Counted from the first letter of the stretch, positions 7,370 through 16,332 are shown. The stretch: DNA of 64,000 nt from G963665405 sp963665405 (GCA_963665405.2 CAXXUH010000004.1:620001-684000); one strand, 5' to 3'. Notes: a model not told the origin generated them from the letters alone. A program made the numbers and translations.

Positions 7370-10180
7370 TCAACCCCTCCTCACCGCGTCGCCGCCTCGT
7401 CGAGGATGTCTCAAAGCGGCCCGATTCTGCCCCAAATCTGTTTCAGAATCTTCCTTTCCCGACCCAGAGTGTCTCATTCCTGTCCCATCGATCTTCTCGA
7501 TGCGAACCGCACACACCTTGTACTCTGGAATCTTGGAGCTGGGGTCGACGGCCGAGTTCGTCAGGAAGTTCGCCGCCGACTCCTGCAGCTTCACGAACGG
7601 GACGAAGACCTCCCCGGCCCGCATCCTCTCCGAGTAGAGCGCTCGGCCCTCCAGCTCACCGCGGCGGGACGCCACCCGAATCCACTCGCCGTCGGCCACG
7701 CCGTATCGCCGCCCGTCCTCCGCGCTCAACGCGATCTGAAGCTCCGGCGACCTCGCCAGCAGGCCGGTCGCACGCTTGGTGATCGTGCCGCCGTGCCAGT
7801 GATACAGGATCCGCCCGGTGTTGAGGATCAGCGGGAACCGCCGGTTCGGCATCTCCTCGGCTGCGGGCCCCTGCTCGAACGCGACGAACTTCGCTCTGGA
7901 CCCCCGTGGGAAATCGGAGGCGTAGAGGAAGCGCGTCCCCGGATGGCTCGGGTCCGGACACGGCCACTGGATGCCGCCCTCGGCCTCCAGCCGCTCGTAC
8001 GAGATCCCGGACACGATCGGCATCAGCCCCGCCATCTCGGCCCAGATCTCTGACGGGTGGGCGTAGCTGAACTGGTCTTCGAGGCCCAGGCCCAGACGCC
8101 GGCTGACGCGCCGTCCGAGATCGCAGACGATCTCCCAGTCGGCCCGGCTCTGGCCCACCGGCTCCACCACCTTCCTGACCCGCTGGACGCGCCGCTCGCT
8201 GTTGGTGAACGTCCCGTCCTTTTCCGCGAAGGTGGTCGCGGGAAGCACCACGTCGGCGATCTCGGCGGTCTCGTGCATGAAGATGTCCTGGACGACCAGG
8301 AACTCGAGGTTCTTGAATGCCTTCTCGGCGCGGTGGAGGTCTGGCTCGCTCAGAAGCGGGTTCTCGCCGGTGATGTACATCGCCTTGACCCGGCCCTCCA
8401 TCGCCGCCTCGACCATCTCGGTCACGACGAGGCCGGGCCTCTCGGGAAGAGACCGGCCGCCCCACGCCGCCTCGAAGTCGAGCCGGGCGTCGCCGTCGAT
8501 GCTCCGGTACCCGGGAAGGTTGTCGGGCAGGCAGCCCGAGTCGCCACAGCCCTGGACGTTGTTCTGTCCCCGGAGAGGCGATATGCCACTGCCCGGCTTG
8601 CCGAGCTGGCCGGCGACGAAGGCCAGGTTGAGGAGGCTGTGAGCGTTGGCCGTGCCGTTGGTGTGCTGCGTGATCCCCATCCCCCAGATCAGGCACGACC
8701 CGCTGAACGGCGGGCTCGCGTAGAGCCGGGCCGCCTCGGCGATGTCCTCGGCCGGCACGCCCGTGATACGCTCGGCGTACTCGAGACCGTACCCGTCGAT
8801 CACCTGCCTCCACTTCTCGAAATCCTCCGTACGACGCTCGACGAAATCCCTGTCCCACAGACCGCTGTCCAGGACGACCTTGGCCATCCCGTTCAGCAGC
8901 GCGACGTCCGTCCCGGGGCGAGGCCTCAGCCAGAGGTCGGCGAAATCGCACATCTCGATCCGGCGCGGGTTTATCACGATGAGCTTGGCGCCTCGCTCGA
9001 CGACCGCGCGCCGCATCCTGGACGCCGCCACGGGATGATTCGAGTTGGCGTCCGACCCTATGATCACCAGGCAACCAGCCTCCTCGTAGTCGATGTACGA
9101 GTTGCTGGTCGCGCCGCTGCCGAGCGAGGTCAGCATCGCCCCGACCGACGGCGAGTGGCACAGCCTGGTGCAGTGGTCGATGTTGTTGGTCTCCAGCAAC
9201 AGCCGGGCGAGCTTCTGCTGGACGTAGCCGTCCTCGTTGGTCGCCTTGGCCGAGCAAAGCGTCGCAAAGGAATCTCCTCGATGCTGGACCAGCCGGTCGG
9301 CGACCAGGTCCAGAGCCTCGTCCCACGAGGCGGGCCTGAGCTCGCCATCCCGCCGTATCAGCGGTGTGGTCAGCCGGTCCTGGTGGTGGACGAACGTGTA
9401 GCCGAAGCGTCCCTTGACGCAGAGCATCCCGACGCTGGACTGGTTTTCGGGGTCGTCGAGCACCTCCAGGATGCGGTCCCGCTCGTCGACCTGGGCCTTG
9501 ATGCCGCAGCCGACGCCGCAGTACGGACAGGTCGTCGTGACAGACTTCGCGGTCCGGGGCGGCGGCTCCTTGACCCGGATGGCGCCGGTCGGACAGACCG
9601 ACAGGCACTGGCCGCACGTCGTGCAGACAGAGTCGACCAGCGGGCGGTCCATGAACGTGCCTATGCGGCTCTCGGTGCCGGAGCCGAGGAAGTCGATGGC
9701 GCCGATGAACTGGTGCCCGTCCTGGCACGCCTGGGCACACCGGCCGCAGAGGATGCAGGAGTCCATCGCGATGTCGAACACCGGGTTGCTGGAGTCGGTG
9801 TCTTCGCGCTCACGTCCGGACCATCGCGGGCCGGACAGATCGTGCTGCTCGGCGGCGATCGAAAGCTCCTGATAGCTCGTGGAGCCGTTCTCGGGCATCA
9901 TCGCCATCGTCAGCTCGATGACCCCGCTCCTGATCTTCCGGACCTCCTGGGAGTCGGTCGAGACCTTCATGCCGTCGGACGCGGGCACCGAGCACGAGGC
10001 CGGGAAGCCACGAGTGCCCTCGATCTGGACCAGGCACGTCCGGCACGCGCCGATCGGCTTCATGTCCGGGTCCTTGCAGAGCTGTGAGATGTACGTCCCC
10101 GACGCGTTGACGGCATCGAGCACCGACGCACCGTCCGGCACCGCGACATCGCTTCCGTTGATCGATAGTGTCAGAGTCAT
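7370..10180 (-). CDS. fdhA: Formate dehydrogenase alpha subunit (Cys-type, NuoG-like N-terminus)
   Basis: The 936-residue protein oxidises formate to CO2 (or the reverse) at a bis-MGD molybdenum or tungsten centre. Domains in order: a [2Fe-2S] ferredoxin fold (Cys35, 46, 49, 63); two [4Fe-4S] motifs (C142-C145-C148-C152 and C186-C189-C192-C196); the molybdopterin-oxidoreductase cluster (C218PYC221GVGC225 and C254); and the catalytic domain with C341-H342 in HCTRLCHSP. Cys occupies the Sec position of E. coli FdhF. The MGD-binding C-terminus follows (GRILYHWHGGTITKRATG). The last 40 residues are a poorly conserved tail. NuoE- and NuoF-like subunits upstream make this a cytoplasmic NAD-linked FDH. 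Its ATG overlaps the stop of the preceding gene, implying translational coupling. Confidence 0.95.
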   Translation of the reverse strand: MTLTLSINGSDVAVPDGASVLDAVNASGTYISQLCKDPDMKPIGACRTCLVQIEGTRGFPASCSVPASDGMKVSTDSQEVRKIRSGVIELTMAMMPENGSTSYQELSIAAEQHDLSGPRWSGREREDTDSSNPVFDIAMDSCILCGRCAQACQDGHQFIGAIDFLGSGTESRIGTFMDRPLVDSVCTTCGQCLSVCPTGAIRVKEPPPRTAKSVTTTCPYCGVGCGIKAQVDERDRILEVLDDPENQSSVGMLCVKGRFGYTFVHHQDRLTTPLIRRDGELRPASWDEALDLVADRLVQHRGDSFATLCSAKATNEDGYVQQKLARLLLETNNIDHCTRLCHSPSVGAMLTSLGSGATSNSYIDYEEAGCLVIIGSDANSNHPVAASRMRRAVVERGAKLIVINPRRIEMCDFADLWLRPRPGTDVALLNGMAKVVLDSGLWDRDFVERRTEDFEKWRQVIDGYGLEYAERITGVPAEDIAEAARLYASPPFSGSCLIWGMGITQHTNGTANAHSLLNLAFVAGQLGKPGSGISPLRGQNNVQGCGDSGCLPDNLPGYRSIDGDARLDFEAAWGGRSLPERPGLVVTEMVEAAMEGRVKAMYITGENPLLSEPDLHRAEKAFKNLEFLVVQDIFMHETAEIADVVLPATTFAEKDGTFTNSERRVQRVRKVVEPVGQSRADWEIVCDLGRRVSRRLGLGLEDQFSYAHPSEIWAEMAGLMPIVSGISYERLEAEGGIQWPCPDPSHPGTRFLYASDFPRGSRAKFVAFEQGPAAEEMPNRRFPLILNTGRILYHWHGGTITKRATGLLARSPELQIALSAEDGRRYGVADGEWIRVASRRGELEGRALYSERMRAGEVFVPFVKLQESAANFLTNSAVDPSSKIPEYKVCAVRIEKIDGTGMRHSGSGKEDSETDLGQNRAALRHPRRGGDAVRRG

Positions 10181-10818
10181 GGCTTGGCTCCCTGAGTCGG
10201 CGGATTTTCATCTTCGAGGGCTTGCTTGACGTGATTCTCGACACGCGCCACCAACTGATGCACCCCTTGGATATCATGTTCACCAAGGTACGCAACCAAA
10301 TAAGACTTTCCGTTACCAAACTGCTCGGCGGCTCTGATCGCGTCGGGGCCTGTTGGAACCGGATAGTGTCCAGCCCGTTTGCAGTACCTAGACAACCTGC
10401 GAAGCAGATCTTCTTCGCGAATATCGGCCGTAAGGCCGATTCGCCGGACAAGGCGTGTCACGTCGTGGTTTTTGGGAAGAACGGATGGAAGCTCCGTTAT
10501 CACCTTATTCTTCTCTTTCACCTTTTTACGGGACGCCCGCTCTCTCCTGCCGAGTTCCGCCTTACATAAGTCCTCGATAGCGTACGCCACCAGCATCAAA
10601 TAAACGCCCTGCAAGTCGGGGCGAGGTTCCACGGTTTCGCCCATCGTTTGCCCACGGTGGCAATCCCACTGCTTGCGAACTTCGGGCTCCAAGAGTTCGG
10701 CCGCGGCCACGAGGTCATCCGCCTTGCGAAGCCACAGCTCTGGCCAAAGTAACTTCTCCGTGTACTGAATGACCAGAGGTAGTTGGCTGGCTGTCAGCTT
10801 CTTACCAGACACGTGCAA
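10177..10818 (-). CDS. Hypothetical protein, possibly HEPN-like, coupled to fdhA
   Basis: This 213-residue protein overlaps the fdhA start by four bases (ATGA type). It is Lys/Arg-rich and helical. The segment LMLVAYAIEDLCKAEL, followed by a charged helix and LPKNHDVTRLVRRIGL, resembles HEPN/AbiV-type proteins; a C-terminal part RYCKRAGHYPVPTGPDAI also fits that group. No canonical R-x4-6-H RNase motif is clear, so a nuclease role is not supported. It has no obvious role in FDH function and sits with a HicBA pair inside the fdh operon, which suggests a later insertion. It may be a defence or stress protein that uses the operon for expression. Confidence 0.65.
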   Translation of the reverse strand: MHVSGKKLTASQLPLVIQYTEKLLWPELWLRKADDLVAAAELLEPEVRKQWDCHRGQTMGETVEPRPDLQGVYLMLVAYAIEDLCKAELGRRERASRKKVKEKNKVITELPSVLPKNHDVTRLVRRIGLTADIREEDLLRRLSRYCKRAGHYPVPTGPDAIRAAEQFGNGKSYLVAYLGEHDIQGVHQLVARVENHVKQALEDENPPTQGAKP

Positions 10819-10867
10819 TATCTCCCATCAGGGCATCCCTGCCATTGCAGCGATGTCGCCGTCTCTC

Positions 10868-10970
10868 TTGTCACCCTGAACGGAGTGAAGGGTCTGGGGC
10901 GGTCGGGGCAGCGCGTCGTAGGGGGGCACGGCGTGCGCCCTGCACCCACCCCAGATTCTTCGCCTGCTAC
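10868..10970. repeat. Dispersed palindromic repeat, family C
   Basis: The left arm reads tgtcaccctgaacggagtga followed by agggtctgggg. The right arm (ccccagattcttcgc, about 10950-10966) is the reverse complement of the gaagaatctgggg end of this repeat type. The unit is therefore a MITE-like inverted pair inserted between the HEPN-like gene and hicA. Its right edge runs into the end of hicA. Confidence 0.55.
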
Positions 10971-11200
10971 AGCTCCTCCAGGATTCGATGATAATCCTCG
11001 ATAGCCAGTCTCATGTCCCGCAGAATCTTCCGCAGAAGAGGCCGCACAATGACCGTAGAACCGTGATCGGGAATCACCACGATCTGTCCCTCCGCGTTGC
11101 GGAACGAGTTGTGGCTTCCCGCTCGGCGGACCCACTGGAAGCCCGCCGCCTCTGCAACTTTGCCCAGCTTCCGATAGTCGACCAGGCGCAACTTGGTCAA
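10967..11200 (-). CDS. hicA: HicA-like mRNA interferase toxin (YcfA family)
   Basis: This 77-residue protein has the dsRBD-like HicA fold signature: GFQWVRRAGSHNSF with the catalytic-type His, then IPDHGS and a C-terminal helix pattern RPLLRKILRDMRLAIEDYHRIL. HicA toxins cleave mRNA independently of ribosomes. It begins four bases inside the end of the hicB-like gene, the usual coupling, here in the order antitoxin first and toxin second. Length and motifs are normal, so the toxin is probably functional. Confidence 0.85.
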   Translation of the reverse strand: MTKLRLVDYRKLGKVAEAAGFQWVRRAGSHNSFRNAEGQIVVIPDHGSTVIVRPLLRKILRDMRLAIEDYHRILEEL

Positions 11201-11415
11201 GCGGTGACTTCAACTCGCCATGTGCCCACGAAGTCGGGCAGAGGCTCATCTGGCTGGGCGGTCTCCAGGTAGGCGCGAATGGCCTCTTGTACATTGGTCT
11301 CCAGTGTAGGCAGGTCCGGGGCCTGCGTATAACAGCCGGGTAGCTCCACCACCTCGGCCACAAGCCATTTGCTTTCGGGGTCCCGTTCAACCACCACTGT
11401 AAAGGTCCTCTTCAT
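11197..11415 (-). CDS. hicB: HicB-like antitoxin
   Basis: A 72-residue protein with the HicB partial RNase H-like fold: FTVVVERDPESKWLVAEVVE, LPGCYTQAPDLPTLETNVQEAI and a short C-terminus. There is no separate C-terminal DNA-binding domain, as in many short HicB proteins. A ribosome site (aagaggaaa) precedes the ATG. It lies 28 bp after the NuoF-like gene and overlaps hicA. It should neutralise HicA by direct binding. Autoregulation is doubtful without a DNA-binding domain, so expression may depend on the fdh operon promoter. Confidence 0.85.
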   Translation of the reverse strand: MKRTFTVVVERDPESKWLVAEVVELPGCYTQAPDLPTLETNVQEAIRAYLETAQPDEPLPDFVGTWRVEVTA

Positions 11416-11443
11416 GGCCGTTTCCTCTTTTCCATGTTCCCCC

Positions 11444-13057
11444 CTAAGACACTCCAGCCTTTCTAGAAATCTCGGCGCCGAAGAAGTGCAGGGCGCTGGT
11501 GATGGGCCCGCCGGCCGCCTGGCCTAGACCGCACAGCGAGGCCGCACCCACGACCTCGGCAAGGTATTGCAGCTCCTCCAGGTCGTTGGGGGAACCCGCT
11601 CCCGAGATGAGGCGATCGATGGCCTCGACCATGCGGGGCGTTCCCTCCCGACATGGGGTGCACTTGCCGCACGACTCGTCGGCGTTGTATGCGGCCAGGC
11701 TCCTGACCGCGTCAAGCACCGGGACCCTGTCGTCGAGCGCTATCACCCCTCCGGCCCCGAGCATCACGCCGGACTCGTGGATCATACCCGGCCTGATGGC
11801 CGTGTCCAGCATGGACTCGGGCAGCACGCCGCTGGACGGCCCGCCAACCGCAATGGCCGACAGGCGGCGGCCATCGGCGAGCCCTCCGCCGATGTCGAAG
11901 ACGATCTGCCGCAGTGTCGTGCCCATCGGCACCTCGGCGAGACCGGGTCGCCGCACCGATCCGCTCAGGCTGACGATCTTCGTGCCGCTGCCGCTCTCGT
12001 CGCCGATCTCGGCGAACGCCTTCGCGCCATGTGTGAGGATGAACGGAACGCTGGCCAGCGTCTCAGGATTGTTGATAACCGTTGGGCTGGACAGCAACCC
12101 GGACTCCGTGGGGAACGGCGGACGCAGCCGTGGCTCGCGGCGGTAGCCCTCCATCGTGTTGAGCAGGGTCGTCTCCTCGCCGCAGACGTATCCGCCGGCG
12201 CCACGCCGGATTTCCACGCGAAGGCCGAACTCCGATCCCAGGATGTCGTCGCCCAGGAGGTTTCGGTCCTCGGCATCGTCGATGGCCTTGCGCATCCGCC
12301 CCGCGGACAGACCGGCCTCGGCATTGATGTAGATGAAGGCTTTTTCCACGCCCGACGCGTACGCCGCGATGGCCATGCCCTCGATAATCCGGTGGGGCAC
12401 GCCCTCCATGAGATGACGGTCCTTGAAGATTCCCGGCTCTCCCTCCTCCGAATTGACGACCAGGTACCGGGGTGAGCGGTCGGTGGACCGGACCGCCCGC
12501 CACTTCAGAGCCGCCGGAAAGTACGCACCACCCCGGCCCCGCAGGCCGGACTCTTTCACCTCGTAGATCACCTGATCCGGTGTCATCGACAGCGCCCTGG
12601 CTAGGCCCGAGTAGCCGCCCGTTTCGAGGTACTCGTCGATGCCTTCGCCGTCCAGCTCTCCGCATCTGTCGAGGGCGACCCGGCGCTGGCCCTCGAACGA
12701 TTTCGCGGAGATATTCGATGGCGTGCTTGGGAATGCGGACCCGGCACGGATTCGGGTTGCGACCTCCTCGGCGTCCTCGGGGCTCACCCGAGCGAGGTGC
12801 TCGTGGCCTCCCGACGGCCAGGCTAGGACGATCTGGGGCGCGTCGTGGCACGCGCCGTCGCATCCGGTCCTGACCAGGTGGACCGCATCTCCCATCAGCC
12901 GAGCCAGCGTGTCGGCCAGATCACCGGCGCCGACGGCCTGCGAGCAGTGGCCGACCTGGACCGCCACTCGTGGTCTGCCGGCACGAGCAGCGTCGAGGCC
13001 GGCGATCGCCGATCGCCGCAGTTTCTCGAGGGCTGGTCGGGTCCCCTGATCGCTCAT
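11444..13057 (-). CDS. NuoF-like NADH-binding subunit of formate dehydrogenase
   Basis: The 537-residue flavoprotein passes electrons between FMN and NAD(H). The N-terminus (residues 25-100) is a thioredoxin-like [2Fe-2S] domain with Cys in VGHCSQAV and VRTGCDGACHDAP, as in HoxF/FdhB-type fusions. Next comes the NADH/FMN domain (SGLRGRGGAYFPAALKW, then GAGGYVCGEETTLLNTMEG), the SLBB segment, and the C-terminal [4Fe-4S] motif SCGKCTPCREGTPR plus LCGLGQ. It overlaps the NuoE-like gene by four bases. Downstream, hicBA and a hypothetical gene separate it from fdhA, so the three FDH subunits probably share one transcript. Confidence 0.93.
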   Translation of the reverse strand: MSDQGTRPALEKLRRSAIAGLDAARAGRPRVAVQVGHCSQAVGAGDLADTLARLMGDAVHLVRTGCDGACHDAPQIVLAWPSGGHEHLARVSPEDAEEVATRIRAGSAFPSTPSNISAKSFEGQRRVALDRCGELDGEGIDEYLETGGYSGLARALSMTPDQVIYEVKESGLRGRGGAYFPAALKWRAVRSTDRSPRYLVVNSEEGEPGIFKDRHLMEGVPHRIIEGMAIAAYASGVEKAFIYINAEAGLSAGRMRKAIDDAEDRNLLGDDILGSEFGLRVEIRRGAGGYVCGEETTLLNTMEGYRREPRLRPPFPTESGLLSSPTVINNPETLASVPFILTHGAKAFAEIGDESGSGTKIVSLSGSVRRPGLAEVPMGTTLRQIVFDIGGGLADGRRLSAIAVGGPSSGVLPESMLDTAIRPGMIHESGVMLGAGGVIALDDRVPVLDAVRSLAAYNADESCGKCTPCREGTPRMVEAIDRLISGAGSPNDLEELQYLAEVVGAASLCGLGQAAGGPITSALHFFGAEISRKAGVS

Positions 13058-13521
13058 GATCCGAGGACCTGTTCAAGAGCGTCCCTGACCGAATCGGCCG
13101 TGGCCCGCCCGTGCCAAACGCCGTCCAGCTCCACGGCCGGAGCGACCCCACAGAGGAAGCCGCACGCGGTCTCTTCCAGAGTCGCGGACGGGGTTCCACT
13201 CTCGTCGGAATCCAAGGAATCGAGAAATTTATCCGTGCTTTCGAAAATCTCGCGGGCGCCGACGATCGCGCAGCTCAGTCCGGTGCACACCCGCACCACG
13301 TGGTCACCGGGTCTCTCCACCCGGAGCTCGGTGTAGCTTGTCGCCGCACCGTAGACCTCGCTCGCCGGGATGCCCAGGTGCCAGCCGACGACCTCCATAC
13401 CCCAGTCGGGGAGGTACCCGAACTCGTCGTGGATGAAGTGGAGCGCGGGCAGGAGCTGCCCATGCTCCCGCGGGAATTTCTCCTTGAGGGTGGCGCGTAG
13501 GGCTTTTCGATCTTCAATCAT
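13054..13521 (-). CDS. NuoE-like [2Fe-2S] subunit of formate dehydrogenase
   Basis: A 155-residue thioredoxin-like ferredoxin. The four ligand cysteines are in VRVCTGLSCAIVG (C-x4-C) and ETACGFLCGVAP (C-x3-C). The N-terminal helical part (LLPALHFIHDEFGYLPDWGM) is typical of the 24-kDa NuoE/HoxE/FdhC subunit. It transfers electrons between the FMN subunit and the FDH catalytic subunit. The ATG is four bases before the NuoF-like stop-start overlap, and the AOR gene ends 9 bp upstream. This places AOR, MoaD, MobA and the FDH subunits in one minus-strand operon. Confidence 0.93.
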   Translation of the reverse strand: MIEDRKALRATLKEKFPREHGQLLPALHFIHDEFGYLPDWGMEVVGWHLGIPASEVYGAATSYTELRVERPGDHVVRVCTGLSCAIVGAREIFESTDKFLDSLDSDESGTPSATLEETACGFLCGVAPAVELDGVWHGRATADSVRDALEQVLGS

Positions 13522-13530
13522 GAGGGGACG

Positions 13531-15372
13531 TCAGCTGACCGTCACGGCCTCCGCGACGAGGTCCTCGAGTCCCAGCTCTCGAATCTTCTCGTCCGGGACC
13601 AGGCCGTCGGGGGTCCAGCCGCGGGCGGCATAGTAGTCGCCGATCATCTTGCCGAGCTCTTCGGATGTCAGTCCCACGCCGGCGACGACGCCGGTCGGCA
13701 GCTTCTCCGTCAGGGTCCGGTGAGGCAGTGTGTCGTCCGCGGCGGTCCAGCCCTCGCGGATGTTGAAAAGCTTCTTGACGGTGCTTATCCGCTCCCCGGC
13801 CAGTCTCAGCTCGCCGGGGGTCATCGACCACCCGGTGACGCGCTCGTAGATGTCGGCGGACTCCTCGATCAGGTCGGCGAACGCCTTGCGGAGGAACTTG
13901 CACCAGGCCAACGAGTCCATAATGGACGAGAGATCCTCGCCCTCGGCGGTGATGCGGCCCCGCTGGTCGTCGACGCCGAGTCTGTCGACGCGCGACGAGA
14001 AGTCCGCCTCGTACGCAGACGAGCGGTTGTGGCAGGCGCCGCGAGTACTGACCGCCAGCCCGAGGGCCATCGTCTTGAGGCTGCGAGGCTCGTATCCGGG
14101 CATCTCCAGCCCTTTGACGTGCATCGCCCAAGCGTCGGAGCCTCGGCCGACGCGACGGGATGCGATGCGGCTCCCCTCGGCCAGCAGATCGCCGATGCCG
14201 CGCCGCTCGGAGATCATGCTCAGGCAGGCCAGTAGACCCTCGCCGTCGCCGAACCTCAGGTCGAAGCCAGCCGCGACGTCAGGATCGAGGACCCCCCTCT
14301 CGAAGGACTCGATGGCCCAGGCAACCGTCGCGCCCGCGCTGATCGTGTCCATGCCCGTCTCGTCGCAGATGCGCGAGGCCCGCAGAACGGCATTAGGATC
14401 GGACACGCCCACCAGCGGCCCCAGCGCGAACGCACTCTCGTATTCGATTTTGCCCTGAGCCTTCGGGCCGCCGTCGTTCGTGACCATCACGTGAGCACAG
14501 CCTATGGTGCAGTTGGCACAGTGAGCGCTCTTGACCAAGTGGCTCTGGTGGAACTGCTCGCCTCCGACCTGCTCGGCGCCCTCGAACGTCGATTGCTGGA
14601 AGTTCAGCGTGGGGAGGGTGCCCAGCCGGTTGAACACGGCAACGTTGGCGACGGTGCCCATCTTCCGGTACTTCTCGGTCGCCGGGCCGAGGCTCCGGCG
14701 GCTCAGGTCCAAGCCGATCGCTTCCAGCCCTTCGGGATCCCGCACGGGGACCGATTTCGTTCCGTGGACCGCGATGGCCTTCAGGTTCTTCGAGCCCATC
14801 ACCGCACCGGGGCCCGTCCGTCCTGCGTGGCGGCCTCCGTCGTTGCTGATGCTGGCGAACCGGACGAGCCTCTCTCCCGCGGGTCCGATACAGGCGACCC
14901 TGGTCCTCCGGCCGAGCCGGAGCTTCACGACCTCCTCGGTCTCTGAAGTCGTGAGACCCCACAAGTCGCCGCCGTCCAGAAACTCGACCTCGCCGTCGTC
15001 AATGTGGAGCAGGGTAGGGGACTCGCTTCGGCCGGTGATGACGAGTGCGTCACAGCCGGTCTTCTTCAGCTCGGTGGCCATGAAGCTGGACGAGAGCGAG
15101 TCGCCGATGAATCCCGTTAGCGGCGACCTGGTCACGACGGCGAACTTGCTCGAGGTAGTCAGCCGGCTCCCAACCAGCGGGGCGCAGGCAAATATCAGAG
15201 GGTTCGCCGGGTCGAACGGATCGGTCCGAGGCCGGCAGTGACGGTACAGCAGAAACGCGCCGAGTCCGACGCCGCCGATGAAAGCCTGAAGGGTGTCGCG
15301 GGACAGAGGCTCCCATCGGGACGTCCGAGCGGTGAGGTCGACGACCAGAGCCCTACCGTGATAGCCGAACAT
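13531..15372 (-). CDS. aor: Aldehyde:ferredoxin oxidoreductase (tungsten-pterin family)
   Basis: This 613-residue enzyme interconverts aldehydes and carboxylic acids with ferredoxin, using a tungsten (or molybdenum) bis-pterin and one [4Fe-4S] cluster. The N-terminal AOR domain has GYHGRALVVDLT, GRHAGRTGPGAVMGSKNLKA and the pterin loops. The cluster ligands are the CANCTIGC motif in the middle and a later Cys in STRGACHNR. The length matches the family (600-620). It lies between the MoaD-like gene and the NuoE-like gene with short gaps (7-9 bp). The exact substrate is unknown. Coupling with formate dehydrogenase in an operon suggests shared cofactor supply and redox balancing. Confidence 0.93.
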   Translation of the reverse strand: MFGYHGRALVVDLTARTSRWEPLSRDTLQAFIGGVGLGAFLLYRHCRPRTDPFDPANPLIFACAPLVGSRLTTSSKFAVVTRSPLTGFIGDSLSSSFMATELKKTGCDALVITGRSESPTLLHIDDGEVEFLDGGDLWGLTTSETEEVVKLRLGRRTRVACIGPAGERLVRFASISNDGGRHAGRTGPGAVMGSKNLKAIAVHGTKSVPVRDPEGLEAIGLDLSRRSLGPATEKYRKMGTVANVAVFNRLGTLPTLNFQQSTFEGAEQVGGEQFHQSHLVKSAHCANCTIGCAHVMVTNDGGPKAQGKIEYESAFALGPLVGVSDPNAVLRASRICDETGMDTISAGATVAWAIESFERGVLDPDVAAGFDLRFGDGEGLLACLSMISERRGIGDLLAEGSRIASRRVGRGSDAWAMHVKGLEMPGYEPRSLKTMALGLAVSTRGACHNRSSAYEADFSSRVDRLGVDDQRGRITAEGEDLSSIMDSLAWCKFLRKAFADLIEESADIYERVTGWSMTPGELRLAGERISTVKKLFNIREGWTAADDTLPHRTLTEKLPTGVVAGVGLTSEELGKMIGDYYAARGWTPDGLVPDEKIRELGLEDLVAEAVTVS

Positions 15373-15379
15373 CGGGCCG

Positions 15380-15706
15380 TCAGCCTCCCGCCTGGCTGGA
15401 GAAGACGAGAATCGTGTCGCCCGGGTAAAGGCGGGTAGGACTATGATCCAGGAAGCGGATCCCGTTGACGTTGAACGTGAAACTCTCGATGAGCCCAGCG
15501 CCGTCTTCCCGGACGACGGAGCCGATCAGCTCGGGACAGGCCCCGGCCAGGGCCGACGCCAGGTCGTCGGGCCCGGCGACCCGGGGGGCGGAGATCTCGA
15601 CCTGTCTCCGTCCGCTCGACAGCCGGGCAGTCCCGAACAGCTCGACCGTCAACCTGATCTTTTCGGGTGCGGCCCGGTTGCTCGGTGTCATCCTGGACTC
15701 CCTCAT
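15380..15706 (-). CDS. moaD: MoaD/ThiS-family sulfur carrier protein
   Basis: A 108-residue ubiquitin-like protein ending in the required Gly-Gly (VFSSQAGG). The beta-grasp pattern is visible (IRLTVELFGTARLSSGRRQV ... FTFNVNGIRF ... LYPGDTILVF). Such proteins carry the thiocarboxylate sulfur for molybdopterin synthesis. AOR operons often carry a dedicated MoaD-like protein for tungstopterin. It overlaps mobA by four bases and lies 7 bp before aor, which supports a cofactor role. An N-terminal extension of about 15 residues is probably disordered, and an internal start (MTPSN) is possible. Confidence 0.85.
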   Translation of the reverse strand: MRESRMTPSNRAAPEKIRLTVELFGTARLSSGRRQVEISAPRVAGPDDLASALAGACPELIGSVVREDGAGLIESFTFNVNGIRFLDHSPTRLYPGDTILVFSSQAGG

Positions 15707-16332
15707 CGGCCGTCCGCGGCCAGGGCGACGGCCCTGTCCAGATCGTCCTGGGTGTTGACGTTGAAGAAGCTCAGATGGTCCGGATCGTAGCTCTCAACCT
15801 CGTCCTGCGAGACGTACCTGACCCGCACGTCATCGAAGAAGCTGATGATCTTGAGATCGCCGGCCTTGAGGCTCCGCTCCATCGGACCCAGGCACGACCT
15901 CGAGTAGGCCGCATGGGTCGGCTCCGGGTACCCGTTCAGCATGGGGATGACGACATCGGCGTCATCTCGGAGCGAGAGCATGTGACGGACCAGGTCGACG
16001 TTGACGAAGGGCATGTCACAGGCGGCGACGATACCCCAGTCCTGGGAGATGGAAGCAAGGCCCGAGAAGATGCCACCAAGCGAGCCTCCGCCGGGGTAGA
16101 TGTCCACGACCGCTCTGACTTCATCGGGCAGGTCGAAGGCGGCGGCCTGACCAGGGTCGGCGACTACCACCACCGTCCCCAACCTTGCGGTACAGCGAGT
16201 TTCGCCGACGACCTCCGACAGGCGTTGCAGCACCCTCTGGATGAGCCGTTCGCCGCCAACGGTTTCGATGGCCTTGGTCCTGCCGAGACGCCGGCTCATG
16301 CCTCCGGCCAAAACGATTCCCGATACGTCCAT
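15703..16332 (-). CDS. mobA: Molybdenum cofactor guanylyltransferase
   Basis: A 209-residue nucleotidyltransferase that attaches GMP to molybdopterin to make MGD, the cofactor used by the FDH alpha subunit. Signature motifs are GIVLAGGMSRRLGRTKA (GTP-binding loop), the Lys in the same loop, and AACDMPFVN. I place the start at the ATG at 16332 (MDVSGIVLAGG) rather than at the upstream in-frame ATG, because it begins directly at the first strand and has gaggggt upstream. It is the first gene of the AOR-FDH operon. Its upstream region was later hit by the IS1-family transposon at 16409. Confidence 0.92.
   Translation of the reverse strand: MDVSGIVLAGGMSRRLGRTKAIETVGGERLIQRVLQRLSEVVGETRCTARLGTVVVVADPGQAAAFDLPDEVRAVVDIYPGGGSLGGIFSGLASISQDWGIVAACDMPFVNVDLVRHMLSLRDDADVVIPMLNGYPEPTHAAYSRSCLGPMERSLKAGDLKIISFFDDVRVRYVSQDEVESYDPDHLSFFNVNTQDDLDRAVALAADGR

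Noticed and set aside
8057..10087. A 676-codon open frame on the plus strand opposite fdhA
   Set aside because: It is the antisense of a clear formate dehydrogenase with full motifs. Long antisense frames are common in DNA of this GC content.
7370..10180. Selenocysteine in formate dehydrogenase
   Set aside because: The active-site codon encodes Cys (RLCHSP), and no in-frame TGA is needed.
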